Assembly: GCA_023525715.1 (NCBI GenBank)
Contig: CM042017.1
Span: 80,627,357 to 80,691,356 of the forward strand
DNA length: 64,000 bases
Direction: 5' to 3'
DNA from: Cichorium intybus
Taxonomy: Eukaryota; Streptophyta; Magnoliopsida; Asterales; Asteraceae
The notes below the pieces were generated by a model. The model had not been told where the DNA came from. It worked only from the letters and a program-made list of their open reading frames with translations, and searched no databases. A program made the translations under genes and the position numbers. Every line of letters starts with the position of its first letter. The stretch's first letter is position 1. This document shows, one piece after another, positions 35,935 to 48,882 of this stretch.

Positions 35935-37052
35935 AGATCAGAAAATGAGAAAAAAATTATTCAAATAAGTCAATATTACTTTATGAGATATTGTTTCAAT
36001 TTTCATATTTTTTTTCAACTTTTGACATTTAAGGCAAAAAGTATGTTAATCAAGCTTTAATTGTGTTCTTTTATTAGTAGTTATGTTCATGTGTGTAATA
36101 AATAGATACCATCCATAAAAGCAGTTATGGTTGTTTATGAAAATATATTCATTTGTTCATTTATGAACAATTGTTCATTTATGAACATTTGGTCATCTAT
36201 TAACAGTAAGTGCAGTAAGTACAATGTCTAAAAAAATACAATGTCTAAAAAGAATACAAATGGAAAAAAGTAAATTGTGAAATATAAATAGATACCAAAA
36301 CTGTGCTTTCTGTAAGTTGGTTTATAATAATATGTTCATGAATGAACATATGTTCATGAATGAACATTTGTTGAGAACATATGTTCATTCATGAACAGTG
36401 ATTGTAAAAATCTGCATTCTGTGAATACAATGTCAAAACAGAAAAAACAGAACATAAAATATAGGATATACAAGAAATAGAAGCATGATTGAATATATGA
36501 TCTTGTATCAAACACCATGGAAAACTAAAAAGTACAAAAATGTGCATTCTGTAAGTACAATGTCTAAAAACAACATGAAAAATAAAGTACAATGTCTAAA
36601 AAGAATGTAAAGTAAAAACAAAGTACAATGTCTATAAATTGGTAAAAAGTAAAGTAAATTGTCAAATAATACAAAAAGGACAAATAATAGCCAGTATGTA
36701 AGTTCGTTTATGATAATATGTTCATGAATGAACATATGTTTATGAATGAACATATGTTCATGAATGAACATATGTTCATGAATGAACATTTGTTCAGAAC
36801 ATATGTTCAATCATGAACAGTGATTGTAAAAATGTGCATATGGTAAATACAATGTCAAAACAGAAAAAACAGAACATGGAAATATAGGATATACAAGAAA
36901 TAGAAGCATGATTGAATATATGATCATGTATCAAACACCATGGAAAACTAAAAAGTACAAAAGTAGATTGTCTTAACATAATAGGACAAGGAAAGTGCAA
37001 TGTCTAAACATAATAGATACAAGCATTTCAAAAACTTCTATTTTCCAAAATT
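35935..37052. repeat. Intergenic region between transposase and protease genes, with repeats
   Basis: There is no gene. It has palindrome clusters at 36143-36195 (GTTCATTTATGAAC), 36333-36405 and 36718-36822 (ATGTTCATGAATGAACAT). A block of roughly 210 bp is directly duplicated (about 36330-36540 and 36715-36965), sharing AAAACAGAAAAAACAGAACA and GAAGCATGATTGAATATATG. The two genes converge on this stretch. Confidence 0.8.
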
Positions 37053-40000
37053 TTAACAATGACCTTTATCAACTCTTTCAACTCTAATTTTCTTCGCAGT
37101 CTTGTTGATTTGTTTAACTGTTTCTTTATCCAACTTCGAAAAGTCTTCAGATTCCTCCATCACTTTCGCCTTCAAAAGGTTCTCATCAAACATCAAAATT
37201 TTGGTTGCATATCTGCGTCTTAACTTCTCCAATTGTCGTTTTTGCTCAGCTGATTCTTTGACCAAACCACAAGACCATTTACCTCCGCCTGTCCCATCAA
37301 AAGTTTCCATGTGACGCATCACAAAAACCCCACAATCAACTTGATTCTCAACTGTTTTCCATTCAAAATCAAGGATTGTATATTTGAGTTTTTTTATAAT
37401 CTCAGATTTACTATGCCCCACTATCTCTAAATAACGAGCAAACATGAATTTCTGCAAAATTGTGTTAACATATATTTCATTAATATTAACAATAGAGTAA
37501 AATATATAATAAATTAACATAAATAAGTAACAATGCAATTACCAGAGCGATTGGTGTCTTGCCATAATAACTTGAAGACCTCCTCTTTGCATTGTCAATT
37601 ATATAATAGCACGGGTCTTTTAAATCAAAACATAGGATGTAGTAATGCCCCTTTTGGTGAATAGGGAATATAACCTATAAGATTGACATAATAGGTTAAA
37701 ATAAGATATTGTTCATAAAAACATAAAACAAATAACATAATAGTGTAATCATAAAATGAGGATGTTTGATGTTCATAAATGAACATCTATATTCATAAAT
37801 GAATAAATGTTCATCAATGAACATGTGTAATAAGAAATGGTAATACAGCGTGTAACAGATGTTCATAAATGAACATTGGTATTCATAAATGAACATATAC
37901 TTCCACGAATTAATAATAAAATTATGTACAAACTCATACCAAATCCACAGCTCGAAAATCTCTTATTTGAGGTTGACGTTTCGTGTCTTCTTCAACATCC
38001 TTCAAAAATGCTGTAAAGCTTTTGCTAAAGTCATTTTCATTTTCATGAATAGAATAATGCTACAAAAAAGGAGAAAAATATCAATATATGATAAATGAAA
38101 ACCTTTAAACAAAAAATGTAAATTAACTTACCATTGTTCCTATTGAAAAAAAGTAACGATAAGGAGACGAGTCTGCTTTCTTCTTGTTATCAACATTTAA
38201 ATAGTAGCTCCAAAGATCGATTACACTACTATACAACCAACTAGGAGGAAAAAAAACTTTCTAGCACTTGCCTATAACATCGTACACCAGTGGATGTTTT
38301 GAAGATAGGTTCGCTATTAAAAAAAGGAATTAAAATCAGTTAATAAAATCATTTTACCAACAAATATTTCAAAAAATTAAAACTTTTACTTACTTAGGGT
38401 CCCCCATCAGTGCATATAGTCTATTTGAGACCTTTTCCTCCTCAGATGTAATCTTTGATAATAAGGATGTAATTCTTGACACAAATGGTGATCGATGAAC
38501 TGCAGGAGGTTTGGTATTTCGCTTGATAACAACCTTTTTTTTCAAAACATCCTCTGTCACATTAACTACCTTATCCAAATCAGATCCCAACACTTCTTCA
38601 ACTATCTCTACGGAATGCAAATCTTCTTTTTCAGTTTCTTCACGTTCAAACTCTTGAGTAATACAAAGGTCAAACGATGGCATAAGTGATTTTTCAAATG
38701 ATTTTCCTTTGTTCCAATTATCAAAACTCTTATCAACATCATCCAAGATTCCTTGTGATTCAATAAGAACTCCTGGTGTTTGCAAAACTTCATCAGTCTC
38801 TACTCCGACAGGTGAGACAACTTCAATTGACTTTTGTTTGGAGTCTTCTTTTTCAAAATCATCTTTTGAGTCTCTTTGCAAATTAACTTCAAATTCATCT
38901 TGAAAATCCTTTAAAAGTGATAATAACTTGTCATTCGTGGGGAAAAGTTCCAAAGCTTTCACTATTCGACTCTTTATGTCTAACTTATACTCCTTTAGCC
39001 TTTGAAAGCTTTCTGTGAGGTCTTGAAGAATATTCTGTAAAAAAACAACTTAATAAATTAAGACTAAGTAATTAAGTTATGAATACAAGATGATGTTCAT
39101 AAGTGAACTTAGTTATGCTCGACTATGAATTAAACACATTATAAAAAACAAACAATCTAAGTAAAAACTAATACCTCAGATTGTTCAGATTCTAACACAA
39201 CCCCACATTTACCGAATCCCCCCAGAGCATATTCCTTGTCTGACCGCAAACGAATACTATGTACATTCCATGAAGATATCGCGGGACGCTTACGTGGGAA
39301 TGGATAGTCAGGAAAGTTGGTATAATCAAGATAAAGAAGCTACAATATATAACAATTCACAAAGATTAGTAAATGTATTTAATTTAATAATGATGTACCA
39401 AATAAATACTAAAAAGTATTGGACAAATATTACCAATAAAATGGTGATTGGCCCCGTAAATTTACAATTCGGATCATCCCTTTTCCAACTGTTTTTGCAA
39501 CTCTGTAGACAACTAAGTATGTAACCACACCAATCAATTTGAGAAACATCAACTTCTCCTAATATGTAAGGAACAAGGGAGGTTTTGCAAGTTCCACCGG
39601 GATAAGTCTCGCAAAGTGAATTTAGAAACATTAACACAAAATCAATCTTGAAAAGTATATCAGCCTCTCCATAAGATAAAATGTGGTTTTGAATGTCGCT
39701 CATTTTCATGCTTTTGTTATCGTAAGCTTTCTTCCAACTTCTATACACCGGGTGGTCAGGAGCACAAGGCTTAACAGAAAAAATGTCAGTCCCGCCATTT
39801 TTTAATCCAGTCATCTGATGTACTTTATATGCAGTGACTTCAATGTAACCATTTTCAAGTACAATACGCATGGTTTTTGGATCAAAATGATCAACAATGT
39901 AGAATCCTAAATGTCCCGCGAGACCATCTACCTTCATTCCGAGCAATGAACCTAGACCCATGTCCCTTACAGCTGCTATTTGGTCATTAGTCAAACTCTC

Positions 40001-40342
40001 AATAACAGAAAAAGTGATTTTGGGTTCGTCCTTGCTGATAAGGTATTTTTTGGCACAATGACTGTTGTTGTGGGTTTTATATTTTGCTTTCTGTTATCGA
40101 TTTTTTTCTTCTTTACATCCTTTAAGTTCACAAGTTTTTTTTCTTCTATCTTTCTCTTCCTTTTTGATGAACTTTGTGATTTATGTCCTGTATATAATAA
40201 AATAAAAGTTAGAAAATATTTATACAATATACAAAATGATAATTGAAACTTGATTATCAAAATCATACGAACCTGTAAAGGGGGTCTCAAAATCATCACC
40301 CGAAGACTCATCATTTGCTTTCCTTTTAAGATTTGTCTTCAT
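37053..40342 (-). pseudogene. Ulp1-like cysteine protease gene carried by the Mutator-like element
   Basis: Eight minus-strand exons fit splice signals: 40342-40273, 40187-39434, 39339-39175, 39034-38394, 38313-38132, 38059-37940, 37674-37543, 37451-37053. The N-terminal part is Lys-rich, then holds the plant domain often found with such proteases (GLGSLLGMKVDGLAGHLGFY). The middle is acidic and low complexity. The C-terminal C48 peptidase domain keeps His in KGHYYIL (37645-37647), Asp in IIDNAK (37594-37596), and Gln and Cys in NQVDCGVFVMRH (Cys 37332-37334). Ulp1 enzymes cleave SUMO or related modifiers; a role for this copy is inferred only. Two apparent frameshifts fall in homopolymers (T6 at 40046-40051, A8 at 38249-38256), so it may be a recent pseudogene or contain read errors. 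Confidence 0.78.
37775..37900. repeat. Palindrome copies in a protease intron
   Basis: Copies of ATGTTCATAAATGAACAT and ATGTTCATCAATGAACAT, four or five in all, between exons 6 and 7 of the protease gene. This is the same arm sequence as the subterminal arrays with different centres. Confidence 0.8.
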
Positions 40343-41556
40343 TATTTGGAAAACTGTAATAACAACAATTCTAACCACATTAACAAAGAATTTCGTATTC
40401 ATAACTAAAAACTCAATATGTATGTGCACTAAATGTTCATTAGTCAACATATGAACCACACTACCAAACACACATTACCAACAATACCAACAAGAATAAG
40501 GAAATCTGAATAACAAATGTTCACTAATGAAAATTTCAAAGCCTCATGACGTGATAAGCAAATAAACAGTTCAAAGGCTCATTTCGTGATAAGCAAATAA
40601 GAAAATATATGTAAAATTGATGATAGAATTTTGCATTGCAAGCGTGATAAGCAAACAGTTCAAAGCCACATTCGCAAATACCCCTTAAACAGACGAAATT
40701 GCAAGGAAATTGGACTCAAAAAGATATGTTCACTAATGAATATGTTCACTAATGAACATATTTACATATGATCAATTTACGGTATGGAGAATTATTATTG
40801 GGAGATAAACATGTATCAATACACCTTCAATCGAATTATTGGTATCAAATCCACATTCAATTGCGATTTTTCAAACATATGTTCACTAATGAACATATGT
40901 TCACTAATGAACATATGATCACGCAGACATCAAATAATCGATTGGCATGGAAGATAACCGTAGAATGAATGCTCAATTTCAATAAATAGAATAAAAACAT
41001 AGATCATTAACATACCTGTGATAAATAGCGATAAACCCTAGTGCGCAGTGGAGAAGACGGATTGGGCGGACACGAGGAAGGTAGGTGATAATTCGTTAAT
41101 TGATCAGCAATGGAGATGTTCAGTTTGCGGTTTGATTAACCCTAGGTGCGATAAACCCTGCGTAATGGAGAAGAAACGAAACCCACAGAGATCACATGGA
41201 GAAGAAACGAGACTGTAAACCGAAAGCGACTAGCCAATTTGGTTTTTGAATCACATAATCGCTGGCCCCTTTATTAACGGAAGGAATCACAATTGCAATG
41301 GCTAAATTACCGTGCGTAATGGAGAAGAAACGAACCCACGGCTAAATTACCGTGCGTAATGGAGAAGAAACGAACCCACAGATGACATGGAGAAGAAACG
41401 AGAAACGAGACTGTAATCGAAAGCGAATCACGTAATCGTGGCCCCTTTATTTTCGGAAGGAATCACAATTGCAATGCCTAAATTACCCTCAGCTTGTTTT
41501 ATTCGATTTTTCTAAGATTTAATTTAATACGTTTTTTGTGAATCATTGATTTATAA
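40343..41556. repeat. Right subterminal region of the Mutator-like element
   Basis: There is no gene. Palindromes ATGTTCACTAATGAACAT occur at 40728-40765 and 40879-40915, with weaker copies near 40435 and 40519. At 41155-41460 a block with GTGCGTAATGGAGAAGAAAC is repeated about four times in imperfect tandem. The protease promoter must lie here, but I see no clear TATA box. Confidence 0.75.
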
Positions 41557-43042
<1,486 letters not shown>

Positions 43043-43045
43043 TTA

Positions 43046-43378
43046 TGCCCCATTTTCGAGATTTTTTAAGGAGAGAAATGGAAGGAAAGGTGATGAAAAA
43101 TATGTTCTTGAGTTTTTTTAAGGAAGGGAAAGGAATGAAAGAAAACCACACGTGTTCTCCAGTTTTTTTTTAAGGAGGGGAAGGAAAAAAAAATGAAACA
43201 TTGGCATTTTTCCATTAAAAGCAATCCGCCCAAATATGTGTTGATTGGGAGAGAAAAGAAATAAAGGAAAAAGAAAGGAAATGAAAGGAAATATTCATTT
43301 ATTTTCTTCCCTTTCTTTCCTTTTCCTCCCCTCTCATTTCTTTCCTTTCCCATCAAAATTAAACACGAGAACGGAGCA
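43046..43378. mobile_element. Probable MITE (PIF/Harbinger-like)
   Basis: 333 bp. The left end reads TGCCCCATTTTCGAG. The right end, reverse-complemented, reads TGCTCCGTTCTCGTG, 11 of 15 identical. It is flanked by TTA at 43043-43045 and 43379-43381, the 3-bp duplication expected for PIF/Harbinger elements. The inside is purine-rich on the left and pyrimidine-rich on the right, so the two halves can pair. It has no coding capacity. Confidence 0.55.
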
Positions 43379-43381
43379 TTA

Positions 43382-44874
43382 AAAATAAATGCTATAAATA
43401 TATATGGAAAATCTATTTAATTTGATTTATCATTTTATCTATATCTATATCTATATATCTATATAACTCTTATAATAGATGTCATTCATAAATATGGATC
43501 AAGATAACTCAAATATTTTCACCATATTGATTTGACCCCCAAGACTTTTCAACTTATACTATTTAATGTCTTTGATGTTTTGGCTATATAAGAATATCAT
43601 TTTCCATGCTTGGTTACTCTTAAGAACATCATTTCTCATGTTTGGTTTCTCTTGATTCTTTTTTCACTTTCCAAATTATTTTTGTAGAATGTGTGGAAGT
43701 TTAGTACAAGGTTGTATTCATCTTATTTGTAAAACAAAAGGTTTAATGATGATCTTCTTTGGGTATATCAAAGATTTGAATGTTTCAACTTTTCCAATGG
43801 TTTTAAACATGATGATGCGCCTTTACGAATCTCCCACAACCACTTTTGAGGAATCTGCGTTGATGAAAGAAAGCAAGTTAGTATGTTTAAAGAATTTGAG
43901 TATTTTAAACATGAATAAGAATCTTATTTTCCATGGTTAGTTAATATCATTTGTTTTTCTTATGTTTCCATATCTATATTTATATAAGTTTTATGTAGAG
44001 TAGGACACAATGTTGGAGTTTATAGTCATATATGATGTGTAAGAGAAAACGCTATCATGAAATACGTAATGGGATACGATCTTCAATTCTATCAAACATT
44101 TAAAGGACATAATTATACGTTTGGTGTAAAAAAGTAAACCAAATCTAAATATTTGAGGAAAAAATATGTTATGATGAAAAAAGTAAACCAAATCTAAATA
44201 TTGGACTGTCTAGGCGTTTGTGCATCCGACATGGTTATCATGAGATTACTATTGAGAATTCCTATTTTAAATTCAACCAAAGAAGATTAAATGGAACTAA
44301 ATGTAAGAGAAAATTAGTTAATTATTCTAAACATTCAATGTGTTTGTCACACTTTGTTAATTTCTCACTCGAATTTGAACTTTAGAATAACAAGTAATCA
44401 TTTTTAATAAAACAATAACGAAGTAAATATATTTACTCTTTTTATTGAATTTTGTTTTTTTGCACGATTTATATAATAATATATTTTAATGATATGAAGT
44501 TTAAAATACTTAAATAAATTGTTCAAACGCAACTATATGTATGAGTTTTTTTTCAATCACATTTCATATAATTTTAGAAACTTAGAATGTGTACATCTTT
44601 ATTAAATTTATTTTGTAATGCTAACCTATAAAATAAATCGTTTAAAAAAACAAAGAGCGTCACAATTTAGATATTAATATAAAACTATTGCATGGAATTT
44701 GGAGAGTTATAGTATTTAAATTAAACTTTAATGTAATTAACTAATTTTTATTATATAGAAGCTTTTCATGTCAATCATATTTAATTATTCTAATTAATAT
44801 GAATTATGTGTCATAACTAAAAGGACTTTTGGGTTGTAGTTGTTTAATGTTATATAACTATCACTAGGAATTTT
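43382..44874. other. Unassigned AT-rich DNA
   Basis: I recognise nothing here. The longest frame (43689-43940, +) has no recognisable domain and no supporting signals. Around 43570-43660 and 43900-43960 a motif of the type TTTCCATGNTTGGTT recurs three times. Confidence 0.6.
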
Positions 44875-45639
44875 TTTGGATTAGGTGTCTAAGCCATGAC
44901 TTATAAATTGTATTTATCATATTAATTGAAGCAAAGTCCATTTGGGTTACTCTCATAGCTGGAGGTTTGGTACAGAGTTCAGTAGAGAGAGAGGATTGAT
45001 TTATTAAGTGTTTAATAAATCAATAGAAATAAAATAAATAGTTTATTAATATATTAAAATGATAATATATTAATTAGAAACTATATTAATTAATTAGAAA
45101 TTAATCTAGAAGTAATTGGATTTAATTTAGTGATTAATTTAATTAATTGAAGGTGCAGGGACTGATTTTGTAATTACTCAATAGTTGAGTGATTAATGGC
45201 CAAGTGGTGGTGAAGTTGGCGAAATTAAAGGTGGCAAAACCCTTGATTTCGAAACCCTAGTTAAGGTTTTAGAGGCTTGTCCAAATGGGTAACAGGCTTG
45301 TCCATTAAGGGGCTCCTCTAGAGTTTCCACTGTTACCACCTGGAGGCTATAAAAGGAAGTCCCTGGAGGCTCCTTTTCTGCGCCACCTTCTTCTCTGTCT
45401 CTCTGGAATTCTATGCTCTTTCCTCTTGCTTGGGTGTGACACCATTTGAGGTAGGACACTTGTGCTGCTGGCTTCTGGATTAAAATCAAAGGTTGGTTTT
45501 TCTCATTTAATTCTTTAGAATAATTATTATTGGCCTTCTAGGATATGTTATATGTTCATTGATAGAAAAACATGGATCCTTATTCTAGGTTGCATGTGAA
45601 CTTAGGATTTTAGTTCATAGATTGCTAGAAAACCTTTCA
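44875..45639 (+). repeat. 5' LTR of LARD-A
   Basis: About 765 bp, ending AACCTTTCA; the first base pair has decayed (TT where TG is expected), so the start is approximate. It matches the other LARD LTRs throughout but is more diverged. TATA box TATAAAA at 45348-45354. Confidence 0.9.
45348..45354 (+). promoter_or_regulatory. TATA box of the LARD LTR
   Basis: GGAGGCTATAAAAGG, conserved in all four LARD LTRs (15557-15563 +; 50920-50926 -; 57554-57560 -). Confidence 0.75.
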
Positions 45640-47360
45640 GTGGTATCAGAGCCTTGGCTGTTTTTCTTGTGAATTGCTTTAACTGCTTTGTGCCTTAGGG
45701 TTTATTTTTTGCGAAATGTTTTACCCTTGGGAGGCCATTCACGAATTTGTGGCTAGGGCCCCTTATTTTTGGCGATTTGCATGATATTGGAAAGTAGGTT
45801 GTTATTTTTGGTAACTGTTATCTATTGAATAACTTGAACCCTTTATCCCATTATATGTTTTTTGAAAATTAGGGGAGAAGGATAAGATTAAATTAATTTG
45901 ATTAATTTGTGATGCCTATCCAGATTTAATTAATTGTTTAATTAAAAGAAAAATTAAATTATTTAAAGGTTTAAATTTAATTTTAAATTAAAACGTTTAA
46001 TTTGCGAAAATTAAAAGAATAAACCTAAAATATTTTAAAAGTTTAAAATACATCTTATACATAGTATAATTAAAAGTTAATATTACTTGTATAAGATAAA
46101 TTGGTTAGTCTTACCGTTAGTAGGCCTCATTCACAAAACTGTCATATAAATACGGTATAAGGAGACTACCTATAAAATGGTAGTCTAATGGGTGTCCACT
46201 CTCACCCACTGCTCTCGTGGTCAATCGAGTGTCGTTAGCCGAACGGGTTTGATAGGACCACTAATTTTCATTAAAAGTATAATGCTGTAATTAAAAGTAC
46301 TAGAATCAATAATAAAAATCCCAATCTAGTTACTTTAGGAAAAATGTGAATTGAAAGTTGCACATTGCACTTTATGAAACGTTGGTGGAGTGTGTGTGGG
46401 TTACCGGCACACAAATTGGGGTTCATAAAGAGTGGCAATGGATTTCTCGATCTTATCATTGTTGACGGAGCGTGTGTGGTTAACCGGCGCGTCAATTAGA
46501 GATGGTGATTGACTTCGAGAGTACCAAGCTAACTTGCATGGTTATTCACACCCGATTTGTGATCCTCGGCATCCCAGTCACAAACAGTGGGGCATATCCA
46601 AGATTAAACATGCCATTGAACAGTTCAATGAATCTCACAGATCTAGGAATTTCATAAGACTGAAATTGATAAATGTTATCTACCTTAATGACCACTGTGC
46701 TGTGATTACGGCATCCCTCTTCACAGCATAGTTGGGGTATTTTGGGTCCTAGCCTTATTAAATAATAAATTGGGTAAATATTTAAAAGGATTAATTAAAC
46801 TACTAAATTCAAATTTTGTAGATGTCCTAGAATGTTTCTGTTCTCCTCCCACCTTACCCATTTCTGAGAGCTTCAGAAAGTACCTGCTATAAATAGAAAG
46901 TCCATAGGAAGGCTGACTGGCCTGAACTATGTGGTATGGGTTAGAAAATAGAGAATAGTTCTTAGTTTTGCTGGCATACCACACACGATTGAGTGTCTGC
47001 TCCCCGTTTTACCCAAGCATAGCATCATACAGCAGTTTGTGAGGAGCATGTCTTCTTGAACCCGAGAACGTTCGTTATTTCATATTGATGACCATTGACC
47101 CCGAGTTCCGCAGGGATTTAGAATTCCTGGGGTCGAATGAGTTAGCACAGCAGGTTGAGGAAAGGTTCCTTGAACCGGGTGAATAGAACGAACTGGGATC
47201 TTCAGAGAGCTTGAAGTGTGCAAGCTAAAAGAAGGAAGTAGGGTCAGTTCGCATGTTCTCGAGATTGAGGGATACATAGGCGAATTGCATAAAATTAGTC
47301 ACCCCTTTTAATCGGGAATTGAGCGTTAACTCGACTCGCTGATGTATTCATTAGATATAC
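45640..47360 (+). other. LARD-A internal non-coding DNA, left part
   Basis: There is no open frame of interest. It carries two copies (about 46385-46420 and 46465-46495) of the motif GAGCGTGTGTGGTTAACCGG with variants, also present four times in LARD-B. It ends at the chromovirus D insertion; the last five bases TATAC are its target duplication. Confidence 0.85.
45641..45657 (+). promoter_or_regulatory. Primer-binding site of LARD-A
   Basis: TGGTATCAGAGCCTTGG one base after the LTR, complementary to the 3' end of initiator tRNA-Met. Confidence 0.9.
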
Positions 47361-48882
47361 TGTAACACCCGGTTCCTCAAATTTAGGATATATCAATTCT
47401 TTTAGTCAAAAACATATATTATCAAAGGTATAATCCCAAAAGAGTAACAAGTTTCACAAGATTGTTATCAACAGCATAGTTTAAGTTCTAAGCTATTTAC
47501 ATCAAAAGGTTTACGACTATTAAATAAAACCGGGTTTCTTTATATATTAAGATAACAAAAGTAAAATCTACGTCAAAGTCCAAGTCCAAGTCTAGCTATC
47601 CATTCATATTCTGCTTCCCGCGGTCACCGCTACCAGAACCTAATACAAACAACAATAACAAACGATATATGAGCTATGAAAGCTCAGTGAGTAATTTAAG
47701 GTTAATTTGTTTGTATCATTCATTATCAGGTTTTACTCAAACTCAACGGACTATCTCAGTTCCGAGTGTGATATAAACACTATAACTCTTAGTATACACA
47801 CTTTAACTCTTTATTTCATATACTCAAAGTTTGGTTATTCTCAACCAAATCAAATCATACCCTACTTCATATCTGAAAACAACATCAGATCAAAGCATAA
47901 TCATCAATAAATAACTACTCACCTGTTGTCGGGTTATTCTGTGGAATTCCTGAACCGCGTGTGTCGTGCTCCTGTCTAGCCTTAGCTGTACCACAATATC
48001 TCAGGTCAAACTCAATATTCAACAATCTCAATCATGTTCAACATTGATAACAATCAAGAATTTGAATCATAAGAGAGGTTTATAATCAAAAGATAGCAAT
48101 ACTATTCTAATTATAACTTCCAATTTCACCATTTTGACTCATACAACCCTAAAAACACAATACAAGCACTTTGCAAGCTTGGATCTCGAATTAGAATTTC
48201 ATTACACACACTAATCCAAGTAAACTCACTCTAATTCATGCTAGAAGCAGGTGGTTCATCAAAACCACAAGGAACCATCTCAATTTCAAAGATTCAACCG
48301 TCAAAACAAGATAAAAATCAAAGAGGTTTACCTTTAAAGCTCAAGGAACTAATCTCTAGCTTCAATTCGTGAAAGATAGGCTCAAATCTCGACTTAGAAG
48401 GGTAGAAATCGATTTCTAGGGTTTAGGAGGGTTTTTGGTCGAATTGGGAACCACCTAAATGAAAGAAAACTCGAATTTAAAACAGCCCTGGGTGCGCGAC
48501 ACGACCCGTGTAGGCTCACACGACCCGTGTGAGGCCTATAGCAAGCCAACTTGAAATGCACAGACTCACACGACCCGTGCAGCTTCACACGACCCGTGTG
48601 AAATCCCACTTCGCCTCGGTAAATTTTGAACAAGAGCTACACGACCCGTGTAGAGGTACACGACCCGTGTAGGTCTGAAAAGGTTACTGCTTTGCTTCTT
48701 AAGCCTTTCTACACGACCCGTGTGGCCATACACGACCCGTGTAGCTCTGATTTAACATTTTACAAGTCCAAACTTTACTCAATTGGGTTTTTAACCATCC
48801 TAACTCATATAGTAACCTATTTAATCTTAATTATACTAAGATTAACACAAAATGTTATATAAATTAATAATACGGTATTACA
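47361..48882 (-). repeat. 3' LTR of chromovirus D
   Basis: TGTAACACCC...GGTATTACA on the plus strand, ends forming the short inverted repeat TGTAA/TTACA. Contains the paired palindrome array at 48499-48742. Confidence 0.95.
48499..48742. repeat. Eight ACACGACCCGTGT palindromes in four pairs (D 3' LTR)
   Basis: Eight copies of ACACG-ACC-CGTGT. Flanking bases extend the arms and differ between copies in a paired way (CTCACACG with CGTGTGAG, TTCACACG with CGTGTGAA, CTACACG with CGTGTAG). The same array is in the other LTR. Confidence 0.92.

Noticed and set aside
43689..43940. 83-residue plus-strand frame in otherwise empty DNA
   Set aside because: No domain, no splice or promoter support, length within chance for this base composition.
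48394..48862. Frames on both strands with a repeated His-Thr-Gly-Arg-Val pattern, present twice (also 62317-62785)
   Set aside because: They are translations of the palindrome array in the D LTR. Their duplication reflects the LTR pair, not a gene family.
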